Notes: generated from the letters alone by a model not told the origin. A DNA stretch of 24,121 nt from Prevotellaceae bacterium UBA1075 (GCA_002316015.1 DCCS01000009.1:13050-37170), one strand, 5' to 3'. Shown: positions 16,073 to 23,444, counted from the first letter of the stretch. A program made the numbers and translations.

Positions 16073-16353
16073 ACAAGTTGTCCGCCAGCCCCGTCAAGTT
16101 GTCCGCCAGCCCCGATGTGCTGGAGGCCATACGCATGCAGAAGAGGCTGCTCAAGAAAGACATCGCCGCCTCGCAGGCTGCGCTGTCCGATTGCGCGCGC
16201 GCCATGGTCGCGCCAGTCACGCGGATTGGCCGCAACGGGCACCGCGTGACCTGGTTCTTGAGTCGTGGCATGGCCATTTTCGAGGGAGTACGTATCGGGC
16301 TGCGGCTGTTGCACGCCACACGCTCACTGCTGGGATGGCGCAAGCGCAAATAG
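16069..16353 (+). CDS. Small basic protein, third gene of YtxH/holin-like operon (94 aa)
   Basis: Unrecognised basic protein. Residues 3-16 are a tandem duplication of a heptad (KLSASPV then KLSASPD) encoded by a 21-base direct repeat. A helical segment with Lys/Arg follows (IRMQKRLLKKDIAAS), then FLSRGMAIFEGVRIGLRLLHATRSLLGWRKRK, an amphipathic C-terminal part ending in a basic cluster. Coupling by ATGA overlap to the holin-like gene argues it is real. Position and basic character are like YqjK, third gene of the enterobacterial yqjD-yqjE-yqjK operon; this is analogy and not a sequence match. Confidence 0.7.
   Translation: MNKLSASPVKLSASPDVLEAIRMQKRLLKKDIAASQAALSDCARAMVAPVTRIGRNGHRVTWFLSRGMAIFEGVRIGLRLLHATRSLLGWRKRK
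16074..16115 (+). repeat. 21-bp tandem direct repeat inside the third operon gene
   Basis: Two copies of a 21-base unit (16074-16094 and 16095-16115), identical at 20 of 21 positions, encode the doubled KLSASP heptad at the N terminus. Length divisible by three keeps the frame. Near identity at DNA level suggests a recent slippage duplication. Confidence 0.9.
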
Positions 16354-16666
16354 CCCCACGCTCTCACGGAAAAGGGCGGGGAGCACGCCACGCGTGATGG
16401 CGCTGGCGGGAAGTCCAAACGGCACACAGCCCGGGAAAGCCCCCGGAAAAACGGTGACGCACGCACACCAGCACGCTGAAGTGGCAAGGGCGCCAGAATT
16501 CTCTCGCCCTTGCCACTTCCGTCTTTTTCGTTCCCTCCGGGGCACTGCACCTTGGGCAGCGCCCCGGGCAACATGCCACTGCCATTCGCGATTGCCGGCA
16601 CATCACGTTTGCCCCGAACCGGGAAACGTGTAAAGAACGCCTGTCCCCTCCTGCCAGGCATCACGC
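16354..16666. other. Intergenic region between convergent operons
   Basis: A GC-rich gap of 313 bases holds the plus-strand terminator at 16478-16528 and a weaker dyad CACGTTT/AAACGTG (16604-16630) near the M64 peptidase end that lacks a T-run in either useful direction. The 120 bases between the last stop and the terminator are an unusually long 3' untranslated region; no convincing gene is seen there. Confidence 0.6.
16478..16528 (+). terminator. Rho-independent terminator of the YtxH/holin-like operon
   Basis: A 15-bp perfect inverted repeat (arms 16478-16492 and 16505-16519, core GTGGCAAGGGCG) with a 12-base loop is followed by CGTCTTTTT on the plus strand. No T-run follows on the minus strand, so it is directional. 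Confidence 0.85.
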
Positions 16667-17956
16667 CTATCTGGTCTGATAGTCAATGACGCGCGTGATG
16701 GCCCGCTGGCATACGGGGCAGAAATCGGGTGCCTCGTTGATTTTCATGCGGCACTCCTGGCTCGGTCGGTACACCCCATGGGACTGATAGCCCCCTCCCT
16801 CATACACGCCCACCTCCGTGTAGAGGTTCTTGCCACTGGGCTTGGTGGGCACACTGACCCCGCCGGGCACCATGTCGGCCCACTTGGAGGCGAAATCAAC
16901 CAGGGTAGTCAGGTTGGGCTCCCAGGGTTCGGTGTCTGCCGGGTAGAGAGTCTCATACTGGTCGTCATAGTAATACTCATCGCCAAGCCCGGCGAAACTG
17001 TGTCCAAACTCATGCACCACAACAGCCCTGCAGGCGGGATGGTGCGCGGCCGACATCAAATAGCTGTTGTAAATGCCTCCCCCGCCGTAATTGTCCGTGT
17101 TGGCCAGGACAACGATGTGCTCATAGGGGATTCCCGCCAGCAGGTCGTGCAGGCGCTTCAAGTGCAGCGTGGTCAGGTAACGGTCGCTGTAGAAGGTGTC
17201 GAAATGGCTGTCTGCCGCCGTGCGCCTCCACACCCCTTCATGGGGAATGCTCACTCCACTGTCCAGGGACGGGGAACAGACCGCGATGAAGTTGAAGCGG
17301 TCGGCCATCGAGAGGAAAGGCTCATGGGAGAGCAGTGCCCCGATGCTGTTCTCGCAGTCGCGGCGGAAGACATCCATCTCGTCATCGCGATACCCCTCGG
17401 CCACAAACGCCACGTCTATCTTGTCGCGGCTGTCGCCCGGGTGCCTCAGGTACTCCCACTTCTGCCCCACCTGCATGGGCCGGATGAGGATGTCGCGGGG
17501 ATCGACACGGTGGGTCAGACAGCCGCTCACCCGCCTGTGGGTATCGGTGAGTGTCACCGTGATGTCCACCGGCACCTTGGGCATGGGCACCAGAAACACG
17601 TTCTCAAAGGACTTGCTCACCCGCGTGGCCTCACGCGTTGACTGCCACTCCTGGAACAGGGTGCTGAAGGAATGGCGATAAAGCACCACTCCCGTGGTGT
17701 CGGCCACCTGCAACTGCCCGTTGCCTTGCAGCAGCAGGCTGTCCATGTTTACCCTGCGGCCATACCAGCCGTCGCTCATCCTCATCTCGTCGAGGCAGAT
17801 GTGCTGGCTCCTGCTGTCTCCGCCGAAAATGTAGTCAAGCCTGAGTGTCTTGTCCTGGTACCAGTCCGCCGCCCCCTGGGCACGGCTTCCTGTTCCCGTC
17901 CCTGCCACGATGAGGGCTGCCAGGACGGCCACCTTTCCCACTTGCATATGTTTCAT
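16667..17956 (-). CDS. Secreted M64-family zinc metallopeptidase (429 aa)
   Basis: Exported zinc peptidase of the M64 (IgA peptidase-like) family common in gut and oral Bacteroidales. The start is ATG at 17956, preceded by AGGA, giving a Sec signal peptide (VGKVAVLAALIVAGTG, cleavage near SRAQ). An N-terminal beta-rich domain covers about 30-150; the catalytic domain holds HEFGHSFAGLGDEY with zinc ligands H315 and H319 and base E316. The nearby acidic residues of GDEYYYDD may supply the third ligand. The C terminus has a CPVCQ pair of cysteines. An alternative ATG at 17986 would add 10 residues without improving the signal. The substrate is unknown; cleavage of immunoglobulin should not be assumed. 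Confidence 0.88.
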   Translation of the reverse strand: MKHMQVGKVAVLAALIVAGTGTGSRAQGAADWYQDKTLRLDYIFGGDSRSQHICLDEMRMSDGWYGRRVNMDSLLLQGNGQLQVADTTGVVLYRHSFSTLFQEWQSTREATRVSKSFENVFLVPMPKVPVDITVTLTDTHRRVSGCLTHRVDPRDILIRPMQVGQKWEYLRHPGDSRDKIDVAFVAEGYRDDEMDVFRRDCENSIGALLSHEPFLSMADRFNFIAVCSPSLDSGVSIPHEGVWRRTAADSHFDTFYSDRYLTTLHLKRLHDLLAGIPYEHIVVLANTDNYGGGGIYNSYLMSAAHHPACRAVVVHEFGHSFAGLGDEYYYDDQYETLYPADTEPWEPNLTTLVDFASKWADMVPGGVSVPTKPSGKNLYTEVGVYEGGGYQSHGVYRPSQECRMKINEAPDFCPVCQRAITRVIDYQTR

Positions 17957-18019
17957 GTCTTTTCCTGTTGCTGGCATCACAAGCACACCCCTATACTTTC
18001 CGCTCCACGGCCTGCAGGC

Positions 18020-18394
18020 TCAGAGCCGGCTCAAGAAGCGTTCCCTGTCCACCACAAAGCGCAGATGGCTGCCCTCACCGAGCAAGCGTCCGTCCGCATC
18101 GTGCGCCTCTACCCTGAAGGTCAACTTGCGCCCCTCCACCGCAGTCAGCGTGGCCGTGGCGGTCACGGTTGCCCCCAGGGGGGTGGGCACCAGATGGCTG
18201 CTGCTGATGTACCCGCCCACCGTGGTGCTACCCACGGGCAGTTCCGCCGCCACGGCCAGCATGGCGGCATTCTCCATCAAGGCCAGCATGGCAGGAGTTG
18301 CCAGCACGTCCAGGTCACCGCTGCCCATGCGTGCGGCGGTCTTGTCATCGGTCACCTCCAGCGCGGAGGTGTGTGTGAGTCCTATGTTCATCAT
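18020..18394 (-). CDS. Hotdog-fold thioesterase, FlK-like (124 aa)
   Basis: Small acyl-CoA (or related) thioesterase of the FlK-like hotdog type. The sequence shows the expected catalytic set by spacing: T33 in LATPAMLALMENAA, E41 in the same helix, and H67 in SSSHLVPTPLG, followed by the GATVTATATLTAVEGRKLTF beta strands. The length is normal. It precedes the M64 peptidase gene by 63 bases on the same strand; a shared transcript is possible though a functional link is not evident. The in-frame ATG at 18391 is an equal start candidate. The substrate cannot be read from the sequence. Confidence 0.82.
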   Translation of the reverse strand: MMNIGLTHTSALEVTDDKTAARMGSGDLDVLATPAMLALMENAAMLAVAAELPVGSTTVGGYISSSHLVPTPLGATVTATATLTAVEGRKLTFRVEAHDADGRLLGEGSHLRFVVDRERFLSRL

Positions 18395-18714
18395 GTATGG
18401 TAGTTGGTCCTAATCAAGTGACATAATCAATAAGGCGGGCGTCCTTCCTTGCCTCGCCATCGGCTTCCGTCCACGCGGGGGCTCTCACCCGCGCCCCTCC
18501 GGTCACGCGGGCTCCGCCACGCTCCCTCTCCCGTCACGGCAATGGCCCCGCTGTCCGGGCGAATATATAATGGTGTACCATTCGGGGCATCTGCCTGTCC
18601 TCCCACTTTCGTCTCGCGTGGTACGTTTTCCATGAGGCACCGTCCGAAACCTCCCCGCCCACATGGTCGGGCCGGCAAGCGCCCCGGCCACCGCCTGGGC
18701 GTGGAAGCGGGCTC
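18395..18714. other. 320-base gap with an imperfect dyad, no clear gene
   Basis: GC-rich sequence between the small zeta-partner gene and the thioesterase gene. It contains an AT-rich island at 18561-18582 with the dyad AATGGT-GT-ACCATT (18569-18582), set between GGCCCCG (18544-18550) and CGGGGC (18583-18588). Short frames here on both strands lack family features. The phrase CGGGGCTCTCACC or a close variant occurs at both ends (about 18477-18489 and 18708-18719). No -7 box for the thioesterase was found. Confidence 0.45.
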
Positions 18715-18927
18715 TCACCGCAGGCTATTGCGCCTGGCCAATGGGTCACCCGCACCATCGGCGCACAAGTTGTCGTCCCCGTCGGGAACCACTTCCACCA
18801 CCTTTCCGTCACGGTACACCACCAACGACAAGTGTGCGTGCCCCGCGCGTTTCCACAAACGGCGGTGGGCCAAGCGAATGCCCTCGTCAATCCGCTGCTG
18901 CATTCTGCGTATCTCTCTGTCTGTCAT
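18715..18927 (-). CDS. Small protein coupled to zeta-like kinase (70 aa)
   Basis: Unassigned small protein. The N-terminal half is a charged helix (REIRRMQQRIDEGIRLAHRR); then comes a predicted beta hairpin HLSLVVYRDGKVVEVVP and a polar tail. Its ATG overlaps the stop of the zeta-like kinase gene (ATGA), so the two are translationally coupled and likely made in fixed ratio. That coupling, with its small size, makes it a candidate antitoxin or regulatory partner of the kinase. It has no resemblance by eye to the classical epsilon antitoxin, and it sits downstream where epsilon is normally upstream. The antitoxin idea is inference. Confidence 0.7.
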   Translation of the reverse strand: MTDREIRRMQQRIDEGIRLAHRRLWKRAGHAHLSLVVYRDGKVVEVVPDGDDNLCADGAGDPLARRNSLR

Positions 18928-19517
18928 TGCTGCTGTTCCTCCTCTGTCCTGCCATATTGTTGCTGGAGCCTGCGAAACCGCTCTTCCTCCAGGATTTCCA
19001 CGTTCTTGCACCCACAGCCACTCGCGATCTTCACGGCGGGGCAGTCACTGTTGTCGTATAATGCCCAGAAATCGCACACGGGCATGTACAGCCGGAACAG
19101 GTTCTGCAGCCCTGCCTCGTAGCGGCGGCGTATGACCTCCACGGGGATGTTGTGCCCCCCCATGCTCACCCTCCGCGCCACGCGCATGACAGCCTGTTCG
19201 GGCGTGTCGAGCATGAAGAAGATGAGTGTCACGAAATAGCCCCGCCGCTGCGCTTGCTGGATGAGCTTGGCATAAGAGCGCGTGGCCAAGGTGGTCTCGA
19301 AGGCAAAAGTCTCGCCCTCCTTGAGCAGCTGGATGATGCGCTCTATCATCAGGCGTCCGGCCTGGATGGCCACCCCTTCGGGGTTGAATGGAGAGAGCCC
19401 CGCCGCAATCTCGTCGGCATTGACAAACTCCCTACACTTGAGCATCTCGGGCAGCATGGTAAACGAGGCGGTGGTCTTTCCCGCACCGTTACAACCCGCG
19501 ATGATATACAGGTTCAT
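18924..19517 (-). CDS. Zeta-toxin-like P-loop kinase (197 aa)
   Basis: P-loop kinase of the zeta-toxin / UDP-GlcNAc-kinase-like group. Walker A is GCNGAGKT (8-15); NADEIAAG with D35 corresponds to the catalytic Asp region; FETTLA (73-78) and the basic pairs at R115-R116 and R130-R132 match substrate- and phosphate-binding positions. Classical zeta phosphorylates UDP-N-acetylglucosamine and blocks wall synthesis, but many chromosomal members have unknown substrates. The start chosen is ATG at 19517 (MNLYIIAG) with GGAG upstream; ATG at 19532 is an alternative, while the longer frame to 19676 overlaps trmD and is unlikely. It lies about 110 bases after trmD on the same strand. Confidence 0.85.
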   Translation of the reverse strand: MNLYIIAGCNGAGKTTASFTMLPEMLKCREFVNADEIAAGLSPFNPEGVAIQAGRLMIERIIQLLKEGETFAFETTLATRSYAKLIQQAQRRGYFVTLIFFMLDTPEQAVMRVARRVSMGGHNIPVEVIRRRYEAGLQNLFRLYMPVCDFWALYDNSDCPAVKIASGCGCKNVEILEEERFRRLQQQYGRTEEEQQQ

Positions 19518-19626
19518 GTTTTTCTGCTCCATATCTTCTGTTTGTGCATACGTTAACTGTTTCTGCTTTTCCTCCGTCCTGCCGCATGACGCGCCGGAAG
19601 AAGCCCGTGCCGGTGCCCCGCCCGGC

Positions 19627-20343
19627 TCACCCGTGGTGCCCGCGCGTGCGTCCTTTGGTGTCCGCCTCTGGGCCAAGCAGGTCGGGACGAAGCCTGCGGG
19701 TGCGCTCCAGGCTCTGCTGCAACTGCCACTCCTTTATCCTGGCCTCATGCCCCGAGAGCAGGATGTCGGGCACCTTCCAGCCCTTGTAGTCGGCCGGGCG
19801 TGTATAGACGGGAGCCTCCAGGAGGTGGTCCTGGAAACTGTCGGTGAGGGCGCTCTGCTCGTCCCCTATCGCTCCCGGAAGGACACGCACGATGGCGTCG
19901 GTCATGACGGCGGCGGCCAGTTCGCCGCCCGTGAGCACATAGTCGCCTATGCTCACCTCCTTGGTGACGAGATGCTCGCGTATGCGATAGTCGATGCCCT
20001 TGTAGTGGCCGCACAGGATGATGATGTTCTCGCACAGGGAGAGGCTGTTGGCCATGGGCTGGTCAAAACGCTCGCCGTCGGGGGCGGTGAAGATGACCTC
20101 GTCATAGTGGCGCTCGGCCTTGAGCGCGCTGATGCAGCGGTCAATGGGCTCGCACTGCATGACCATGCCCGCCGAGCCGCCAAAGGGGTAGTCATCCACA
20201 CGCCTCCATTTGTCCAGCGTGTAGTCCCTGAGGTTGTGGACATGTATCTGCACCAGCCCCTTCTTCTGGGCGCGCCCCAGGATGGACTCCCTCAGGAAGC
20301 CCTCGATGAGCGGGGGAAGCACCGTGATGATATCTATTCGCAT
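19627..20343 (-). CDS. trmD: tRNA (guanine37-N1)-methyltransferase (238 aa)
   Basis: Methylates N1 of guanine 37 next to the anticodon, preventing +1 frameshifting; a SPOUT-class enzyme with a deep trefoil knot. Visible motifs are GGSAGMVM (55-62), CGHYKGID (111-118), and SIGDYVLTGGE (131-141), the SAM-binding knot; R153 and D168 fall at the positions of the E. coli catalytic Arg154 and Asp169. The start is ATG at 20343 (MRIDIITVLP); a longer frame upstream only reads the antisense-like phase of pyrD. The start overlaps the pyrD stop by 10 bases, so expression is tied to pyrimidine genes. The length is normal apart from a short polar C-terminal tail. Confidence 0.97.
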   Translation of the reverse strand: MRIDIITVLPPLIEGFLRESILGRAQKKGLVQIHVHNLRDYTLDKWRRVDDYPFGGSAGMVMQCEPIDRCISALKAERHYDEVIFTAPDGERFDQPMANSLSLCENIIILCGHYKGIDYRIREHLVTKEVSIGDYVLTGGELAAAVMTDAIVRVLPGAIGDEQSALTDSFQDHLLEAPVYTRPADYKGWKVPDILLSGHEARIKEWQLQQSLERTRRLRPDLLGPEADTKGRTRGHHG

Positions 20344-21242
20344 ATGCCTACTATATCCTTTATACAGCCATAGCCGTGGCGTTCCAGGTACCGGTCGATC
20401 CCCCGGGCCACCTTGGGGCCGATGGCGGGGTCCACGAAATTGGCCGTCCCTATCTCCACCGCCGTGGCTCCCGCGAGCAGGAACTCCACGGCGTCGGCGG
20501 CCGAGCTGATGCCCCCCAGCCCCACCACGGGTATCCTCACGGCATGGGCCACCTGCCACACCATGCTCAGGGCCACAGGCTTCACACAGGGGCCGCTCAG
20601 CCCGCCCGTGCCGATGCTGAGCACGCGCCTGCGCCGCTCGATGTCGATGGCCATGCCCATGAGCGTGTTGATGAGACTCACGGCGTCGGCCCCCTCGGCC
20701 TCGGCGGCCAGGGCGATGTCGGTGATGCTGGTCACATTGGGCGAGAGCTTGACGATAAGCGTCTTGCCGTAGACCCTGCGCACGGCCCGCACGACACTGG
20801 CCGCGCCCTCGGCCGAGGTGCCGAAGGCCATGCCGCCGTGCTTGACGTTGGGGCAGGAGATGTTCAGCTCAATGGCGTGTATGTGCTCCAGTTCGCCCAC
20901 GCGGCGGGCACACTCGGCATAGTCCCCGGGGCTGTTTCCCGACACGTTCACCACCACCTGGGTGGGCAGCGACTGCACCTGGGGGTAGATGTGCTCGCAG
21001 AAGTAATCCACGCCCCTGTTCTGCAGGCCCACACAGTTGAGCATCCCCCGCGCGGTCTCGGCCATGCGGGGATAGGGATTGCCCTGGCGCGGATGCAGGG
21101 TCGTGCCCTTGACGATGACGCCGCCCAGTTGCCCCAGGTCAACCAGGTCGGCATACTCAAGGCCATAGCCAAACGTCCCGCTGGCAGTCATCACTGGATT
21201 CCTGAGCGTGAGGCTGCCTATATGTGTTGTCAAATCTGCCAT
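20334..21242 (-). CDS. pyrD: Dihydroorotate dehydrogenase B, catalytic subunit (302 aa)
   Basis: FMN enzyme that oxidises dihydroorotate to orotate in pyrimidine synthesis; the class 1B form works as a heterotetramer with PyrK and uses NAD+. Class 1 features are SGTFGYGLEY (21-30), KGTTLHPRQGNP (45-56), NISCPNVKHGG (127-137) with active-site base C130, and the phosphate-binding GLGGISSAADA and GATAVEIGTANF segments. Cysteine at the base position and the adjacent pyrK gene identify type 1B. It overlaps pyrK by 13 bases. Confidence 0.97.
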   Translation of the reverse strand: MADLTTHIGSLTLRNPVMTASGTFGYGLEYADLVDLGQLGGVIVKGTTLHPRQGNPYPRMAETARGMLNCVGLQNRGVDYFCEHIYPQVQSLPTQVVVNVSGNSPGDYAECARRVGELEHIHAIELNISCPNVKHGGMAFGTSAEGAASVVRAVRRVYGKTLIVKLSPNVTSITDIALAAEAEGADAVSLINTLMGMAIDIERRRRVLSIGTGGLSGPCVKPVALSMVWQVAHAVRIPVVGLGGISSAADAVEFLLAGATAVEIGTANFVDPAIGPKVARGIDRYLERHGYGCIKDIVGICE

Positions 21243-22009
21243 TTCAGTTTCTCGATGTCAAAAACGGGCCCTTCCTTGCACACGCACACGTTCCCCTCCG
21301 TGGTGTCCTCCACACAGCAGAGGCAGGCGCCCAGGCCGCAGGCCATCATGTTCTCCAGACTCACCTCGCAGGCCACTCCCGCCTGGCGCGCGAAACGTGC
21401 CACGGCCACCATCATGGGCTTGGGGCCGCACACGCTGATGCGCGTGAAGCGCTCGCCCCGAAGCAGGCTGTGCCGGGTGACGAGGCCCTCCTCGCCCTCC
21501 GAGCCGTCCTCGGTAGCCACAAACACGCGCCCCACACGCCGGAACTCCCGTATCTGCAGCAGGTCGTCCCTGCCGCGCGCCCCCAGCAGGAAAGTCGGCT
21601 CCACCCCCAACTCGCGCATGCGCGCGCCGGCATAGAGCAGGGGAGCGACTCCCACGCCGCCCCCCACAAGCAGGGGGCGGTCGCCCGCCGAGGCCGGCAT
21701 GGTGAAACCATTGCCCAGCGGAAGCACCGCATTGAGGGTGTCGCCCGCATGGAGCATCGCCAGATGGCGCGTGCCCTCGCCGGCCACACGCACCAGCAGC
21801 CACAACTCGTTGGCCCCGCGGTCCACATAGTGTATGCTCACGGGGCGGCGCAGGTAAGTGGCAGGACTGTTGTCAACACGCACCTGCACAAACTGGCCTG
21901 GGCACATCGCGGGCAAAGGCCCGCGAGGGTCAGTAAGCCTGAGGAGCACATACCGGTCATGGATATGCTCCACGGCCCTCACTTGCAGGTCTATGATGTG
22001 TTTCTTCAT
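21230..22009 (-). CDS. pyrK: Dihydroorotate dehydrogenase B, electron transfer subunit (259 aa)
   Basis: Ferredoxin-reductase-like subunit that passes electrons from PyrD FMN through a 2Fe-2S cluster and FAD to NAD+. The FAD domain has LRRPVSIH (53-60); the NAD domain has LLVGGGVGVAPL (113-124) and SVCGPKPMM (192-200); the C-terminal cluster ligands follow the C-x4-C-x2-C-x11-C pattern: C224, C229, C232 and C244. The length is normal. It is the first gene of the pyrK-pyrD-trmD-zeta-like run, with AAGGA before the ATG and a -7 box at 22044-22051. Confidence 0.96.
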   Translation of the reverse strand: MKKHIIDLQVRAVEHIHDRYVLLRLTDPRGPLPAMCPGQFVQVRVDNSPATYLRRPVSIHYVDRGANELWLLVRVAGEGTRHLAMLHAGDTLNAVLPLGNGFTMPASAGDRPLLVGGGVGVAPLLYAGARMRELGVEPTFLLGARGRDDLLQIREFRRVGRVFVATEDGSEGEEGLVTRHSLLRGERFTRISVCGPKPMMVAVARFARQAGVACEVSLENMMACGLGACLCCVEDTTEGNVCVCKEGPVFDIEKLKWQI

Positions 22010-22043
22010 CTGGTTCCTTTATACATTATACATAATCACGCTG

Positions 22044-22051
22044 CAAATGTA
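22044..22051 (-). promoter_or_regulatory. -7 box of pyrK operon promoter
   Basis: The minus strand reads TACATTTG, a full TAnnTTTG match, 35 bases before the pyrK ATG. No good TTTG at the -33 position. No pyrimidine-sensing leader (long attenuator or PyrR site) fits in the roughly 30-base leader. Confidence 0.55.
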
Positions 22052-22963
22052 CTAAAAAGAATTGGGTCAGGCGGCATCCTGTATGCACAACCCTGCGCTT
22101 GCGCCCTTCTTTTCGCGAAAAGGACAGCCACGCCCGCCCCACAAGTTCACTTGTGTCCATATCCATGGTGGGAGACTTGATGACTTCAACCTCCCGTAGA
22201 TATGCAAAGCCGGGAAAAGGCGGCACGAGACGGACGAAAATTTTTGTTTACAAACATGACGCAGGAAATATTGTAGGGCATCAGGCTTCACACAGCCTTG
22301 CCGCGAGCCACGAGCCAAGCCCCGGTCCCTCACAAGGACACCAGATGCCCATCCCATCCACGAGGCTTGCCCACACACAGGAAGCCATCCCCCACCCCTG
22401 CGAACAAGGGCAGTCCAATAAGGGTGATGCACCAACAGCCCTCCCGCCACACGTCACGCTCCCCATCCCAGGGGGGGCCGCTTGCCCGGGAGAAGCCGCA
22501 TTCAAGGCACGGCCCGGATGCCACCCAAGCCCCCCTTCCTTGCCATACCCAAAAACGCAGCGCGCCGCGATGGCGGATGCAGCGCGCTGCGTTGGCGGAT
22601 GCACTGCGCTGCGTCCTCGTGGTGAATTGCCGGGCATCGGTGAGAGGGGGCGGGCCAAGTAAAAGGGAAGCGTTCCACGCACGCTTGCGCCAGGCACTCC
22701 ACGCTCCACGCACGCCCGCCCCCGTCACCTGTACCAGCCCGATGGCTCCACCCCGCCCCCAGCCCTCCTCATGCCGCCCAAGACGGCCCACACGCCAACC
22801 AAGACGGGCAGACAAGGCAGGGGGCGCGCACACGAGAAACTCAGGCTGGGGGTGACGGAACTGCCGCAGCAGTCCATACAAGGCAGGGACACACACAGGC
22901 GAGCAGCCTCCGCCCCTGCTTCAGGACTTGCCCGCCTGCCCCCGGGAAAGGGGACATGACGAA
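22052..22963. other. Gene-poor, GC-rich repeat-bearing region
   Basis: About 910 bases without a gene I can support. The left third has perfect small dyads: CTTTTCGCGAAAAG (22109-22122), ACAAG-TTCA-CTTGT (22141-22154) and GGGAG/CTCCC (22170-22195), overlapping a protein-like minus frame at 22026-22226. The middle is proline/arginine-coding in every frame. A tandem repeat and inverted repeat are at 22555-22614. Long frames on both strands here (up to 188 codons) are low complexity and mutually overlapping, typical of GC-rich noncoding DNA. Confidence 0.55.
22555..22614. repeat. 22-bp tandem repeat with flanking 10-bp inverted repeat
   Basis: Two 22-base units (22571-22592 and 22593-22614; core TGGCGGATGC...GCGCTGCGT) agree at 20 of 22 positions. 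ACGCAGCGCG (22555-22564) is the exact inverse of CGCGCTGCGT (22583-22592), so the first unit ends a 10-bp stem. Pattern resembles dispersed extragenic repeats; whether it occurs elsewhere in the genome cannot be seen here. Confidence 0.75.
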
Positions 22964-23389
22964 CTACTGGCGAGGGGCAAATATCTCAAAGGTCCCGTCA
23001 TCAAAGAAGACACGGATCTCGATAGGCTTGCGTTGTGGTTTGTTTAGATTTTTAACTCCATCCCTTATCTCCTCCAAAATGGGGGAGACCGCCACAGGCC
23101 GCTCTCCTGCTTGCTCCGGGAAGCTCAGCGATGGCTGCTCTCCCTCCCGGGCTTGCGTGTCGTGCTCCTCATGCGGGGCGGATGTGTACATCTCCCCCTC
23201 GCCAAACATGAGCCAGTTGACACTGACCTCGGGGAAGAAGGTGTGTATGGCGGTGACCATATTGCTGGTGGGCTTGGTGCGACCATTAAAGATGCTGGAG
23301 AGCGTGCCCTCCGCCACACAAAGCTTTGCAGCGAACTCCTTCTGGGTCAGACCCAGCGTTTTCATCAGTTGATATATGCGATCCTTCAT
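22964..23389 (-). CDS. XRE-family regulator with C-terminal extension (141 aa)
   Basis: DNA-binding regulator of the Cro/C1 type. The helix-turn-helix lies at about residues 14-38 (LTQKEFAAKLCVAEGTLSSIFNG in part), followed by VSVNWLMFGEGEMY, a phrase common in Bacteroidales and phage-derived XRE proteins. A polar, variable linker (about 70-110) leads to a small C-terminal beta motif RKPIEIRVFFDDGTFEIFAP. The start is ATG at 23389 (MKDRIYQL); a TTG two codons upstream is the only extension. A full promoter lies at 23445-23476 and contains repeated ATGCAAAG elements that could be its own operator. The gene stands alone between gene-poor regions, as leftover regulators of mobile elements often do, but no integrase is visible. 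Confidence 0.87.
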   Translation of the reverse strand: MKDRIYQLMKTLGLTQKEFAAKLCVAEGTLSSIFNGRTKPTSNMVTAIHTFFPEVSVNWLMFGEGEMYTSAPHEEHDTQAREGEQPSLSFPEQAGERPVAVSPILEEIRDGVKNLNKPQRKPIEIRVFFDDGTFEIFAPRQ

Positions 23390-23444
23390 CTTCAAGACGT
23401 TTTCGAGGGGTTTTTACAGCCCCTTTCGATTCCTAAACCACATG

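Noticed and set aside
19533..19676. N-terminal extension of the zeta-like kinase to 19676
   Set aside because: Overlaps the trmD 3' end and reads low-complexity sequence; the family fold starts at MNLYIIAG.
20344..20559. N-terminal extension of trmD to 20559
   Set aside because: The extra 72 residues overlap pyrD in another frame and are Gly/Arg-rich; TrmD proteins start at MRIDIITVLP.
20376..21635. 419-codon plus-strand frame
   Set aside because: Antisense to pyrD and pyrK, both with complete family motifs.
22298..22896. Overlapping frames of 142-188 codons on both strands
   Set aside because: All are Pro/Arg/Gly/Ala low complexity, mutually overlapping, and pass through the repeat; none shows a domain.
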